Positions 8,029-17,039 of a DNA stretch of 64,000 bases are shown here, one piece after another. Every line of letters begins with the position of its first letter. The first letter of the stretch is position 1. Location of the stretch: positions 1,240,001 through 1,304,000 of the forward strand of contig NZ_JAFEWC010000001.1 of NCBI RefSeq assembly GCF_017355875.1. The letters run 5' to 3'. The notes below the pieces were generated by a model that was not told the DNA's origin, did no database searches, and saw nothing but the letters and a program-made list of their open reading frames with translations. The stretch comes from Aridibaculum aurantiacum. GTDB lineage: Bacteria; Bacteroidota; Bacteroidia; Chitinophagales; Chitinophagaceae. Position numbers and translations under genes: made by a program.

Positions 8029-8646
8029 GTCACCCCGACGCAGGAGGGGTCTCCAGCCTTGAAACATCTGTGCTAGCATCTGAAGGTTTTATGAGATGCC
8101 TCGTGCCTCGGCATGACAGGCTACAAGTGTCATCCCGACGAAGGAGGGATCCCCAGTCTTTAACATTTTTACTAGCATCTGAAGATTTTATGAGATTCCT
8201 CGTGTCTCTGCATGACAAGCCAATGATGTGTCATCCCGACGAAGGAGGGATCCCCCGCCACATGATGTTTCATGTAGCAACTATAATGTTGATGAGATGC
8301 CTCGTCCCTCGGCATGACAGGCTTAGAATGTCATCCCGACGAAGGAGGGATCCCCAGCCGCATAATGTTTAATGTAGCAACTGAAATGTGATGAGATGCC
8401 TCGTGCCTCGGCATGACAGGCTTAGAATGTCATCCCGACGAAGGAGGGATCCTCAGTCTTTAACATCTTTACTAGCATCTGAAGATTTTATGAGATGCCT
8501 CGTGCCTCGGCATGACAAGCCTATGATGTGTCATCCCGACGTAGGAGGGTTCCCTGTCATACTACATGCTACAACCTCAATATTTATTAGATGCCTCGTG
8601 CCTCGGCATGACAGGCATAGAATGTCATCCCGACGAAGGAGGGATC
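8029..8646. repeat. Array of paired palindromes, REPIN-like (13 REP-like units, about 100-base period)
   Basis: Two 23-base units alternate. Unit B (core ATCCCGACGAAGGAGGGAT) occurs at 8029-8051, 8129-8151, 8230-8252, 8330-8352, 8429-8451, 8530-8552 and 8624-8646. Unit A (core ATGCCTCGTGCCTCGGCAT) occurs at 8095-8117, 8194-8216, 8296-8318, 8395-8417, 8494-8516 and 8590-8612. Each core is itself an imperfect hairpin (ATCCC/GGGAT; ATGCC/GGCAT). The reverse complement of A matches B closely, including GTCAT at the outer end, so each A-B pair separated by about 12 bases is a larger inverted repeat. This is the layout of REPINs spread by REP-associated tyrosine transposases. Longer gaps (about 40 bases) fall into two sequence classes, suggesting tandem duplication of multi-unit blocks. 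No transposase is in the window. Confidence 0.85.
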
Positions 8647-8699
8647 TACTGCACCCACTAGGGTATAAATATTGCTTCTGGTTGAAAAACATCTCTCAT

Positions 8700-10232
8700 A
8701 TGTCACTGCTGGGTGGAGTAATTAAGAAGGCTATCGATTTTAATGGGTTCATATCAAGTGAACCTAATCCATATAAGGCGCAGAAGAAGGTACTAATGCA
8801 ATTGTTGAAAAAGGCGCGGCTGACTGCTTTCGGCATGCATCACAAGTTTGGAAGTATTCTTAAAAGCGATAACCCGGTGGCTGCATTCCAGCAGAATGTG
8901 CCGGTGTTTGATTACGATACTTTGTATGAACAATGGTGGCATTATCTGCTAAAGGGACATCAGAATATTACATGGCCTGGTGGGCAGGATTATTTCGCCC
9001 TTAGCAGTGGTACTACCAGCAATAAAAAATATATCCCTGTTACCAAAGACATGATCGCTTCTATCAAAAAAGCGGGGATGCAGCAAGTGCTAAGCCTGAA
9101 GAACTTCGATCTTTCAAATGATTTTTTCGACAAGGATATTTTGATGTTGGGCAGCAGCACACACCTGATAGAATTGGAAGATCATTATGAAGGAGAAATA
9201 AGTGGGATAAGTGCTGCAAATATTCCCGGATGGTTTCATAAATTTTATAAACCAGGCATAGAGATAGCATCCATAGAAAACTGGGATGAAAAGGTGCGGC
9301 GGATCGCGGAGGAAGCACCAAAGTGGGATGTAGGCAGTATCTCCGGTATCCCTTCCTGGGTAGAGCTGATGCTGAAAGAGATAATTGCTCATAACAACCT
9401 GGAGACGATCCATGACATCTGGCCCAACCTGCACGTATATACATCTGGCGGTGTAGCCTTTGAGCCATATAGAAAAAGTATGGAGAAGTTGCTGGCCAGG
9501 CCATTGATCTACATCGATACCTACCTGGCTTCGGAAGGTTACCTGGCTACGCAAAAACGGCCAGATACCAACTCAATGGCGCTCATTGTAAACAATGGTA
9601 TCTTTTTCGAATTTGTACCTTTTGAAGAAGAAAATATAGATGATGACGGAAGAGTAAAGCAAGGCGTAAAAGTGCTTACGCTAGAGCAGGCGGAAGAGAA
9701 TAAAGAATATGTACTGTTGATCTCTACAGTTTCGGGCGCATGGCGATATATGATAGGCGATACAGTGATCATTACTGATAAAGAAAGATCTGAAATACGC
9801 ATCAGCGGTCGCACCAAGCATTACCTAAATGTAGTAGGCGAACAATTATCTGTTCAAAAAATGAATATGGCCATTGAAAAACTGGAAGAGGCATTTGACC
9901 TGGAGATTAATGAATTTACAGCTTCAACAGTTTTTAAGGATGAACAGTTTGTAATGAAATTCATTGTTGGTACTGATAAGGAAATAGATACTGCAAGGGC
10001 AGCTGAAGTAGTTGATACTGAATTGTGCAACAACAATAAGAACTACCAGGTAGCACGGACCAAAGCACTTAAAAAATTAGAAGTAGAAGCTGTACCAGTA
10101 GAGCGTTTTTACAGTTGGAGCGAAGAGTTTAAAAAGTTAGGAGGACAAGCAAAAATCCCTCGTGTAATGAAGGAGGAAGAGTTTTGGGACTTCAGGAACT
10201 ATGTACTGGAAAAACAGCCGGTTGGGCAATAG
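8700..10232 (+). CDS. GH3 auxin-responsive promoter family protein (acyl-adenylate ligase fold)
   Basis: 510 residues from the ATG at 8700 (MSLLGGVIKKAIDF). The frame runs open upstream through the palindrome array, but that extension only encodes repeat-derived peptides. Features: ATP-binding loop ALSSGTTSNKKYIPVT (about residue 100), a central segment with YTSGGVAFEPYRKSMEKLL, LASEGYLATQ, and the C-terminal adenylation-type motif RISGRTKHYLNVVGEQLS. The family includes plant GH3 acyl-acid amido synthetases; bacterial members are common in Bacteroidota with unknown substrates, so an ATP-dependent amide-forming role is inference. Length is close to the usual size. The region after the stop is AT-rich and low in complexity. 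Confidence 0.9.
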   Translation: MSLLGGVIKKAIDFNGFISSEPNPYKAQKKVLMQLLKKARLTAFGMHHKFGSILKSDNPVAAFQQNVPVFDYDTLYEQWWHYLLKGHQNITWPGGQDYFALSSGTTSNKKYIPVTKDMIASIKKAGMQQVLSLKNFDLSNDFFDKDILMLGSSTHLIELEDHYEGEISGISAANIPGWFHKFYKPGIEIASIENWDEKVRRIAEEAPKWDVGSISGIPSWVELMLKEIIAHNNLETIHDIWPNLHVYTSGGVAFEPYRKSMEKLLARPLIYIDTYLASEGYLATQKRPDTNSMALIVNNGIFFEFVPFEEENIDDDGRVKQGVKVLTLEQAEENKEYVLLISTVSGAWRYMIGDTVIITDKERSEIRISGRTKHYLNVVGEQLSVQKMNMAIEKLEEAFDLEINEFTASTVFKDEQFVMKFIVGTDKEIDTARAAEVVDTELCNNNKNYQVARTKALKKLEVEAVPVERFYSWSEEFKKLGGQAKIPRVMKEEEFWDFRNYVLEKQPVGQ

Positions 10233-10393
10233 GGTAGAAGTGGTAAGTCAAAAGGCAAAAAGAAGAAAGCAAAACTTAAAAAGCAAAAATAAAAAAGTGG
10301 AAACCGGCAGGAAGTTTTGTTATAAATAATTCTGAAGTCATGGTATACTTTATTACAATTCATAGTTCATCATTTATAGTTCATCATTCATAA
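10233..10393. repeat. Low-complexity intergenic tract
   Basis: Purine-rich sequence with repeated words (AAAAGGCAAAAAGAAGAAAGC) is followed by near-tandem ATAGTTCATCATT and TATAGTTCATCATT words at about 10362-10392. It lies between convergent genes and no gene or clean terminator is visible. Confidence 0.6.
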
Positions 10394-11068
10394 TTACAGC
10401 TCCTCCTCTTTCTTCATCTCCTCATTTTTTTGCTCAAGCATTTTTTCTTCCCAAAGTTTTACTTGTTCTACTATCACGTCAGGTGAAAGGTAAAGGCGTG
10501 ATATCTTGTCTTTATAAGCTTTTGGCAGGTCAGCATGATCGAGTATGAAACGTTTGGTGGTAACGATATAATTTCCCATTCCTCTTTCTACAGCTAATGA
10601 GTCGGCCATCATTTCTGCATGCTTCACAAACTTAGATGAAGTATAATACCTGTAGCCAAAGGTGATCATTTTCACATTGCTCATTCCTTCATAATCAAGT
10701 ATGTGACCTAGTTCATGACCAATCCAGCCTATCATTACATTGTCCGGTATTTCCAGTATCGGTAAAATGGAAGAGATCAACCTGAACTCTGTGCTGATAT
10801 TAATACGGTAGCGGCGGTTCTTTCTTCGTTGCAAAAGCGTCCTGAACACTGGCTGCGCCTGCATAACAGAAGAAGTAAGCTTCGGCTTCATAATAAAGCT
10901 GATGTTGGTTTGCTTCAACTCTGGAAAGAATGATAATGCTGTAAGCACATTTTTTTCTACCGCGGGGGGTATTGTTTTATTGGTAGCAAATTGCTTGAGA
11001 TAGCCTGCAACTTGTCCATTGGTATCCATTGTTTGTAATGATATCATAAGTGCTATGAGCAACTTCAT
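10394..11068 (-). CDS. Secreted HExxH zinc metallopeptidase, family unassigned
   Basis: 224 residues. The N-terminus (MKLLIALMISLQTMDTNGQ) looks like a signal peptide with little positive charge. GHELGHILDYE (His118, Glu119, His122) is a zincin active-site helix. Downstream HAEMMADSLAVE (about 150-161) supplies an Asp/Glu-rich third-ligand helix like that of M48-type or related gluzincins. The C-terminus is rich in Glu and Lys (EEKMLEQKNEEMKKEEEL). It stands alone with about 160 non-coding bases upstream. The catalytic motif is clear; the substrate is unknown. Confidence 0.75.
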   Translation of the reverse strand: MKLLIALMISLQTMDTNGQVAGYLKQFATNKTIPPAVEKNVLTALSFFPELKQTNISFIMKPKLTSSVMQAQPVFRTLLQRRKNRRYRINISTEFRLISSILPILEIPDNVMIGWIGHELGHILDYEGMSNVKMITFGYRYYTSSKFVKHAEMMADSLAVERGMGNYIVTTKRFILDHADLPKAYKDKISRLYLSPDVIVEQVKLWEEKMLEQKNEEMKKEEEL

Positions 11069-11230
11069 TTAGGTGGTTCGTTCTAATTTATTCCTGGTGT
11101 TATTGTGCAAATTTCGATGCAGACAAACAAGCACATTTTCTAATAAAACTCAATTTGCTGCCCTTAGTGAATGAGCGTTGCAAATAAAACGCCAGACAGT
11201 AAAAGCTGGTGACATCAGTGATCAACGTTG

Positions 11231-11668
11231 TTAAGCAGGTTCCTGTTGCCTCAGTTCAAAATCACGGAAGTCAAAGCCGGGGCTAACCTGGCATCCTACC
11301 AGGCAAAATTTGCCGCCTTCTACCAGCCTTGCACCAAACCAGCGATGTGCTTTTACTACATGCTGTAATACCTGCCCCTGGTCAAGTTGTTTACCAAGCA
11401 ACGTTACAATCTCTTTTCCTGTTTCATCTATCTCAACTATCTCCAATGCATTACCATCATGATGATACCATATCTCGTCGCTTTTGATGCGGTGCATGGC
11501 CGATTTTTGTCCTTCCTGCAATAGGAAGTAGATGCTGGTGCAGATGGATCGTTCACCATCAAAACCATCGATCATTACTTGCAAGTCGCTCCTATACGTT
11601 TCTTTATAATATCCGCCTTCAGGATGAGGATGCATTTCAAGATGTTGTATGTATTGCGCAGCTGTCAT
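11231..11668 (-). CDS. DUF985 cupin-like protein
   Basis: 145 residues, the whole length of the DUF985/cupin_5 family. Recognisable family marks are HPHPEGGYYKETYRS near the N-terminus, TSIYFLLQEGQKSAMHRIKSDEIWYHHDG in the middle (metal-type His/Glu residues), and VGCQVSPGFDFRDFEL at the end. The start is the ATG at 11668; a TTG one codon before is in frame but unnecessary. It is transcribed divergently from the MOSC gene 87 bases away. Members are beta-barrel proteins with possible sugar-epimerase-like folds; no reaction can be assigned. Confidence 0.88.
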   Translation of the reverse strand: MTAAQYIQHLEMHPHPEGGYYKETYRSDLQVMIDGFDGERSICTSIYFLLQEGQKSAMHRIKSDEIWYHHDGNALEIVEIDETGKEIVTLLGKQLDQGQVLQHVVKAHRWFGARLVEGGKFCLVGCQVSPGFDFRDFELRQQEPA

Positions 11669-11755
11669 CAATAAAATTTAGGCAATAAAACTAAGCGGAT
11701 GTTTTTACTTCACTACATCTGGCTGCTTTATTTGCATCGTCTTTACCTTTACCAG

Positions 11756-12580
11756 ATGCTTACTGTTTCGGAAATTTTCATTTACCCTATCAAATCTTTA
11801 GGTGGCGTTTCTGTCACTTCTGCGCAAGTAACGGATCGTGGCTTTATGCACGACAGGCGGTGGATGCTTGTAGATGAAGAGAATGTATTTATGTCGCAGC
11901 GATCTTTCTCCACAATGGCGCTTTTACAAGTGCAACTAAAAGATGATGGCCTGCAGGTCTTTCATAAGAAAACTGAAGAATCTATATTCATTCCTTATGA
12001 ACCTACAGGTTCACAACTTAGGGTGGAGGTGTGGAGTGATAAGTGTAAGGCCATGGAAGTAAGCACTGAAGTAAGCGAATGGTTTTCAATAATGTTGTCC
12101 AGGAAATGCCGGCTTGTTTATATGCCCGATGCCTCACGAAGAAGAGTTGACAGCCGCTACGCCACCAATAAAGAGATCACAAGTTTTTCCGATGCTTACC
12201 CGTTCAACGTAGTTGGACAATCATCATTAGATCACTTGAACAGCAGGTTAAAAGAACCTGTTTCCATTGATCGTTTTCGTCCCAATCTTGTTATCACTGG
12301 TGGAGCTCCTTTTGAAGAAGATGAATGGAAACATTTCACAATTAACAACATCAGCTTTTTTGGGGTGAAACTATGTGCCCGGTGCGTTGTTACTACTATC
12401 AACCAGCAGGAGGCCATCCAGGGCAAGGAGCCTTTGACAACACTTGCTTCTTACCGCCAGTTTCAGAAGAAGATATATTTTGGACAAAATCTTGTTCATG
12501 ATGGTGAAGGTTTGGTTCAGGTTGGTGACCAGGTCCAATTACAAGAGCGAAAAAAAGCCAGGTTTACACTTCCTAAATAA
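11756..12580 (+). CDS. MOSC domain protein (YcbX/mARC-like molybdenum cofactor sulfur carrier domain)
   Basis: 274 residues from the ATG at 11756 (MLTVSEIFIYPIKSL); an earlier in-frame start would add an unrelated leader. The N-terminal MOSC_N beta-barrel is seen in IYPIKSLGG and DRRWMLVDEENVFMSQR. The MOSC domain follows, with SDAYPFNVVGQSSLDHLN, DRFRPNLVITGGAPFEED, and the conserved CARCVVTTIN segment containing the Mo-ligand-type Cys. It lacks the ferredoxin domain found in E. coli YcbX, so it would need a separate electron donor. Known relatives reduce N-hydroxylated compounds; that activity is inferred here. It ends 14 bases from the convergent lipoprotein gene. Confidence 0.88.
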   Translation: MLTVSEIFIYPIKSLGGVSVTSAQVTDRGFMHDRRWMLVDEENVFMSQRSFSTMALLQVQLKDDGLQVFHKKTEESIFIPYEPTGSQLRVEVWSDKCKAMEVSTEVSEWFSIMLSRKCRLVYMPDASRRRVDSRYATNKEITSFSDAYPFNVVGQSSLDHLNSRLKEPVSIDRFRPNLVITGGAPFEEDEWKHFTINNISFFGVKLCARCVVTTINQQEAIQGKEPLTTLASYRQFQKKIYFGQNLVHDGEGLVQVGDQVQLQERKKARFTLPK

Positions 12581-12594
12581 TTCACTTGCTAATG

Positions 12595-13362
12595 CTAATT
12601 TTCATTCCTTGCCAATCCTAATCGCACTAAAAAACCAATATTGAAATTGCCGATAGATCGGTGAAAGGAATTACTGAAATTGAGCGATCCGGTATAACCT
12701 GTTGTGAACATCATGCGCTTCCTTCCGTACCTGAATTGAAAACCTGGTTCTAACATTAAGAAGTTCGGCTTACGGTTTAGGAGAACAAATTGCTCATGCG
12801 TAAACGGCTCATTGGTCTGATGATATGTAGCATGAACTACCTGCCTGTTGTTGGTAGAGAAGCGGGTCATTAGGATGAAATGCAAAGAGTTATTTTCATT
12901 ACTGAAAGCAATGGCAGGTTGAATGAAATATTTCGTCAGTTTCAGTTTGGATGAGCCAGTTGCATGTGTATTATTGATAGTTCCTCTTTCTGTTCCTACA
13001 TAGCTTTCCAAATGCACATTAGGCGCTACTTTATTAAAATAACCTGCAGAAAAGTTATAGGCATTGAACATAAAATCATCTTTAGTCAAACTGCCTGCAA
13101 TAACAGTAGACACACCAATATTTTTTAGAGGCGCATAGGCTACTTGTACTTCAGGCCATGCATACTGCCATACAACAGCAGATGTTTGAATGTGCAGGTC
13201 GTTCTTGTTTTGTAGCATAGTAGGACTTGCCGTGGTGAAAGCATGAAATAGATTTCTTTCCTGCCTGCTTTGCGGTACAGTGGTAGGTTGTGTTGATGAA
13301 CAGGCAGTTACAAGAAGAAAATAACTCACAATCACTACTGGATAGGATAGGCATCTAAGCAT
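12595..13362 (-). CDS. Hypothetical lipoprotein, probable beta-barrel-like
   Basis: 255 residues from the ATG at 13362. A basic start and hydrophobic run end in LLVTACSS, a good lipobox with Cys about residue 21. The mature part is rich in alternating aromatic/polar strands (FMFNAYNFSAGYFNKVAPN; LEPGFQFRYGRKRMMFTTGYTGSLNFS) and ends in FNIGFLVRLGLARNEN, which suggests an outer-membrane-associated beta structure. I do not recognise the family. It is divergent from uvsE with about 90 bases between the starts. Confidence 0.7.
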   Translation of the reverse strand: MLRCLSYPVVIVSYFLLVTACSSTQPTTVPQSRQERNLFHAFTTASPTMLQNKNDLHIQTSAVVWQYAWPEVQVAYAPLKNIGVSTVIAGSLTKDDFMFNAYNFSAGYFNKVAPNVHLESYVGTERGTINNTHATGSSKLKLTKYFIQPAIAFSNENNSLHFILMTRFSTNNRQVVHATYHQTNEPFTHEQFVLLNRKPNFLMLEPGFQFRYGRKRMMFTTGYTGSLNFSNSFHRSIGNFNIGFLVRLGLARNEN

Positions 13363-13454
13363 GTTGTAGTTTTTGGTTTTGAGGTTCAGTTGCTGATACA
13401 TTAAATATAAGCTTTAGATATGCGTGGCGGTACAATTTTTATCAGCATCCCAAT

Positions 13455-14372
13455 ATGCGTTTTGGCTATGCATCCATCAATCTTACACTGGGCGCTCAAA
13501 AGATCCAGGTGAACCGCTCCATGATCAAAAGCACGTTTATGGAGAAGGGAGTAGAATATGCGTCAGCACTGGCTCTTGCTAATTTTATCGACCTGGAAAA
13601 AGTGATCGAGTGGAATATAGAACATAACATCATGTTTTACCGGATGAGCTCCGATATGGTGCCCTGGATGAGCGAATATGAAATACATGATCTGCCGGAT
13701 TATGAAAAGATACGCGAGGTACTGGCACGCTGTGGCGAAAGAGTAGCTTCGTCCGGTTTCAGGCTTTCATTTCATCCTGGTCCGTTCAATGTTTTGGCAA
13801 CAAACACTCAATCAGTTCTTACAAAAACAATTAAAGAACTGCGGCAACATGCAGAAATAATGGACCTGTTACATCTTCCATTGTCACCGTTTGCAAAAAT
13901 TAATATACATGTGGGAGGCGCGTTTGGAGATAAAATTTCTGCGCTTGCAAGGTTTGCTGAAAGTTATGTTCAACTGCCTGCAAATGTGCAACGAAGGCTT
14001 ACTGTAGAGAATGATGATAAAGCAAATATGTTTTCTATTACGGATCTATTGTGGCTGCACGAGCAGGTCAAAACACCTGTTGTGTTTGATTACTTTCATC
14101 ACAAGTTTTGTACGGGTGGCTTAAGTGAAGAGGAAGCTTTCCTGGCTGCTTATGATACATGGCCTTCCGATATCACGCCTGTTGTTCATTTCTCCAGTTC
14201 TAAAAAACTACATGAAGACCCCACGGCACCACCTACTGCGCATGCAGATTATCTATACGATGAAGTGGAAACTTATGGCAAGGATGTAGATATCATGTTT
14301 GAAGCAAAAGCCAAGGAGGCAGCAGTAATGGAATACAGGCAATACCTAAAATATATAACTCATGAAGAATAA
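13455..14372 (+). CDS. uvsE: UV DNA damage endonuclease UvsE
   Basis: 305 residues, the usual length. Family segments are MRFGYASIN at the N-terminus, NIMFYRMSSDMVPW, RLSFHPGPFNVLAT, INIHVGGAFGDK, LTVENDDKANMFSITDLLWL (metal-binding Glu), VVFDYFHHKFC and VVHFSSSK. These build a TIM barrel with a metal centre that nicks DNA 5' of UV photoproducts, starting a nucleotide-excision-independent repair pathway. Its last 11 bases overlap the start of the DNA polymerase I gene, so the two are almost certainly co-transcribed and may act in the same repair reaction. Confidence 0.95.
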   Translation: MRFGYASINLTLGAQKIQVNRSMIKSTFMEKGVEYASALALANFIDLEKVIEWNIEHNIMFYRMSSDMVPWMSEYEIHDLPDYEKIREVLARCGERVASSGFRLSFHPGPFNVLATNTQSVLTKTIKELRQHAEIMDLLHLPLSPFAKINIHVGGAFGDKISALARFAESYVQLPANVQRRLTVENDDKANMFSITDLLWLHEQVKTPVVFDYFHHKFCTGGLSEEEAFLAAYDTWPSDITPVVHFSSSKKLHEDPTAPPTAHADYLYDEVETYGKDVDIMFEAKAKEAAVMEYRQYLKYITHEE

Positions 14373-16971
14373 GAAGCTTTTCCTGCTGGATGTGATGCCG
14401 CTGTTGTACAGGGCACATTTTGCAACTATGGGAAAACGTTTTGGCACGACAACAGGAATAGATACACGCACTACGTTGGTGTTCTTCAATTATATATTCC
14501 AGGTAATAACAGAAGAGAAACCAGATGCTATTGCTGCTGCACTTGACTCTGTTCCCAAAGGAAGAGTTGCTGTTTCAAGTACCTATAAATCCAATCGAGA
14601 AAAAATGCCTTCTGAAATTTCAGAAGCATTTCCCTATGCTATGCAATTGCTGGAGGCGTTGCAAATACCTGTACTAAAAGAAGAAGGATATGAAGCGGAT
14701 GATGTGATTGCTACCATGGCTGTAAGAGGAGCCAAGAAAGGTTATTCTGTTTTTATTGTTAGTCCTGATAAGGATTTTGCACAATTGGTTTCAGAAAAAA
14801 TATTCCTTTTCCGCCCTGCTTATAAAGGTGCTGTAATGGAGACTTTGGATATAGAAGGAGTAAAAAATAAATATGGTGTGTTGCCATCGCAGATAGCGGA
14901 TTATTTAGCACTACGTGGCGATAGTGTAGACAATATAATTGGTGTACGTGGAATAGGAGATAAGACAGCAGCTCAATTATTAGCACAATACAATTCAGTG
15001 GAAGAACTGCTGGAAGAAGTGGAGACAATTAAACAACCTAAAGTGCGGGAATCAATTGCTGCTTATAAAGAACAATTAGTTGAAAATAAACAGTTGGCTT
15101 TATTAACGGGTGAAATAGATGTCGATTTCAAATGGGATGAAATAAAGGTAAAGAAGCCGGATATAGAAAAACTAATTCCTTTGTTAGATGAACTCCAATT
15201 TGTAAAAATTAAAGAAAGGCTTACAAAACTTCGTTTCATAAAACCTCAGAAGAATATTGAAGAGTCTGCTGAAAGAACGAAAATTTCTATTCAAAATGTT
15301 TCAGCTGCAGAAGCTATCGAAAAAGTGAACGGTAAGAAAATTTCTATTGCTTATAATGAAGAATTACCGGATCAATTATTTATTCAATCAAATGATGAGA
15401 AAGGCATTTATGCAATAGATATTTCTAATGAAATAGATTTCAAAAAGCTACTTAGTGCCATAGATAAAAAAGAAGTAGTGAAAGCAGGTTGGCAATTGAA
15501 GCCTTTGCTTAAAAAGATCATTCGTTCAGGATGCCAGGTGAAATCTAGTTGGGAAGATATATCTCTAGCTGCTTATTTGCTGGAATCAGATGCTAAGATT
15601 GAATGGCAGTATATAAAAGACAAATACCAGTTGGAGTCGTACACTATTGAAAGAGCTTATGAAGGAATAAACTTTTTGCCTTCGTTGCCTGTTGCACACG
15701 AAAAGATCATGCAGAAGATAGAAGAAATGGAGCTGGCTGACCTGTTCTATAAAATTGAGCTTCCGTTACAAACGGTTCTTGCAAAAATGGAACTGCATGG
15801 CTTACGCATTGACTTGGATGCTTTAGATGAGATCGATAATGTTTTATCTAAACAATTAGATGAACTTGAAAAAAAGCTGTACGAAGCAGCAGGCCGAAAA
15901 TTCAATATAGGCTCACCATCGCAAACAGCTGACATACTGCAGCAGGTATGCGAGCCATCGGAACTGAAGAAAACCAAGACAGGTCAGATATCTACAGCAG
16001 AACCTTTTCTTATTGACATAGCTCCTAAATATCCTTTTGTTGCCGACCTGCTCAATTACCGCAAGCTCAACAAGATCATTAGTACGTATGTGTACTCATT
16101 GCCTAAATATGTAAACCCGGAGACCAATAAAATTCATCCTACTTTTCAACAGGTGGTAGCTGGTACCGGCAGGCTTAGCTGCACAGAACCTAACCTGCAA
16201 AATCTTCCAATACGCAGCGAGGCTGGCCGCGAGGTGCGTAAGGCAATCATTCCATCACAAGAAGGCTTTAGCATACTAAGCATTGATTACAACCAGGTAG
16301 AGCTTCGGCTGCTGGCTGCATTAAGCGGCGATAAAGTGATGGTGGACACATTTAAACAAGGAAAAGATATACATGCAACCACCGCGTGTAAGGTTTTCAA
16401 TGTAGAAGAAAATGCTATTACCAAAGAGATGCGTGCAAAAGCCAAAGGCGTAAATTTCGGGATTGCTTATGGTATAACACCATGGGGTTTGGCTACCCGT
16501 TTGAAGTTCTCTCAAAAAGAAGCAAAGGAGATCATTGATGCATATTTTGAAGAATTCAGCTCGGTAAAAGAATACCTGGAGCGATCTATAGAAGAAAGCA
16601 GGGAGCGTGGTTTTACGAAAACAAAATACGGCCGCATACGGTATATAGAAGGTATTGATAGCCGCAACGGTACTACCCGCCGTATGGCTGAGCGTATGGC
16701 GGTCAATGCCCCGCTACAAGGTCTTGCCGCTGATATTATCAAAGAGGCAATGGTAAACGTAGAGCGATACATCTGTAAGAAAAAGTTTAAGACGAAACTC
16801 ATTTTGCAAGTACACGACGAGTTGGTTTTTGATGCTGCTGATGATGAACTGGCTGAACTGGTGCCAGAAGTAGTACGACTGATGGAAACCAAAGCTCCTT
16901 TTGCTGTACCACTAAAAGTAAATGTAACGGTAGGCAAGAACTGGTTGGACCAGGTATCCTATAAGATATAG
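14362..16971 (+). CDS. polA: DNA polymerase I, 5'-nuclease and polymerase active, proofreading residues apparently lost
   Basis: 869 residues, shorter than many Bacteroidota Pol I. The 5'-nuclease domain keeps its metal-binding acids: LLDVMPLLYRA, YKSNREKMP, GYEADDVIAT, SPDKDFAQLV and LRGDSVDNIIGV. The middle domain (about 305-480) has no DxE motif: the expected place reads KISIAYNEELPDQLF, and the later AGWQLKPLLKK segment has no Asp, so 3'-5' exonuclease activity is probably absent. The polymerase domain is intact: motif A LSIDYNQVELRLLAALSGD, O-helix RAKAKGVNFGIAYGITP, and motif C LQVHDELVFD. It overlaps uvsE by 11 bases. It may be the only Pol I or a second, repair-dedicated copy; the window cannot decide. 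Confidence 0.93.
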   Translation: MKNKKLFLLDVMPLLYRAHFATMGKRFGTTTGIDTRTTLVFFNYIFQVITEEKPDAIAAALDSVPKGRVAVSSTYKSNREKMPSEISEAFPYAMQLLEALQIPVLKEEGYEADDVIATMAVRGAKKGYSVFIVSPDKDFAQLVSEKIFLFRPAYKGAVMETLDIEGVKNKYGVLPSQIADYLALRGDSVDNIIGVRGIGDKTAAQLLAQYNSVEELLEEVETIKQPKVRESIAAYKEQLVENKQLALLTGEIDVDFKWDEIKVKKPDIEKLIPLLDELQFVKIKERLTKLRFIKPQKNIEESAERTKISIQNVSAAEAIEKVNGKKISIAYNEELPDQLFIQSNDEKGIYAIDISNEIDFKKLLSAIDKKEVVKAGWQLKPLLKKIIRSGCQVKSSWEDISLAAYLLESDAKIEWQYIKDKYQLESYTIERAYEGINFLPSLPVAHEKIMQKIEEMELADLFYKIELPLQTVLAKMELHGLRIDLDALDEIDNVLSKQLDELEKKLYEAAGRKFNIGSPSQTADILQQVCEPSELKKTKTGQISTAEPFLIDIAPKYPFVADLLNYRKLNKIISTYVYSLPKYVNPETNKIHPTFQQVVAGTGRLSCTEPNLQNLPIRSEAGREVRKAIIPSQEGFSILSIDYNQVELRLLAALSGDKVMVDTFKQGKDIHATTACKVFNVEENAITKEMRAKAKGVNFGIAYGITPWGLATRLKFSQKEAKEIIDAYFEEFSSVKEYLERSIEESRERGFTKTKYGRIRYIEGIDSRNGTTRRMAERMAVNAPLQGLAADIIKEAMVNVERYICKKKFKTKLILQVHDELVFDAADDELAELVPEVVRLMETKAPFAVPLKVNVTVGKNWLDQVSYKI

Positions 16972-17021
16972 CTTGAATATTTTAGCAGGCTTCTGTTTCT
17001 TTTGCCTCAACAAAAGGCTAG

Positions 17022-17039
17022 CCATGTTGTTTTACATGG
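17022..17039 (+). terminator. Weak hairpin after polA
   Basis: CCATGT and ACATGG form a 6-bp stem with a 6-base loop, followed by TAAAATTTT. The rest of the 246-base gap before the next gene holds nothing recognisable. Confidence 0.35.

Noticed and set aside
8030-8372. Short protein genes on both strands inside the palindrome array
   Set aside because: They are translations of the repeats with no independent coding signal.
8029-8646. CRISPR array
   Set aside because: Although the repeats are about 100 bases apart, there are two alternating palindromic units, the gaps repeat one another instead of being unique, and no cas genes are nearby.
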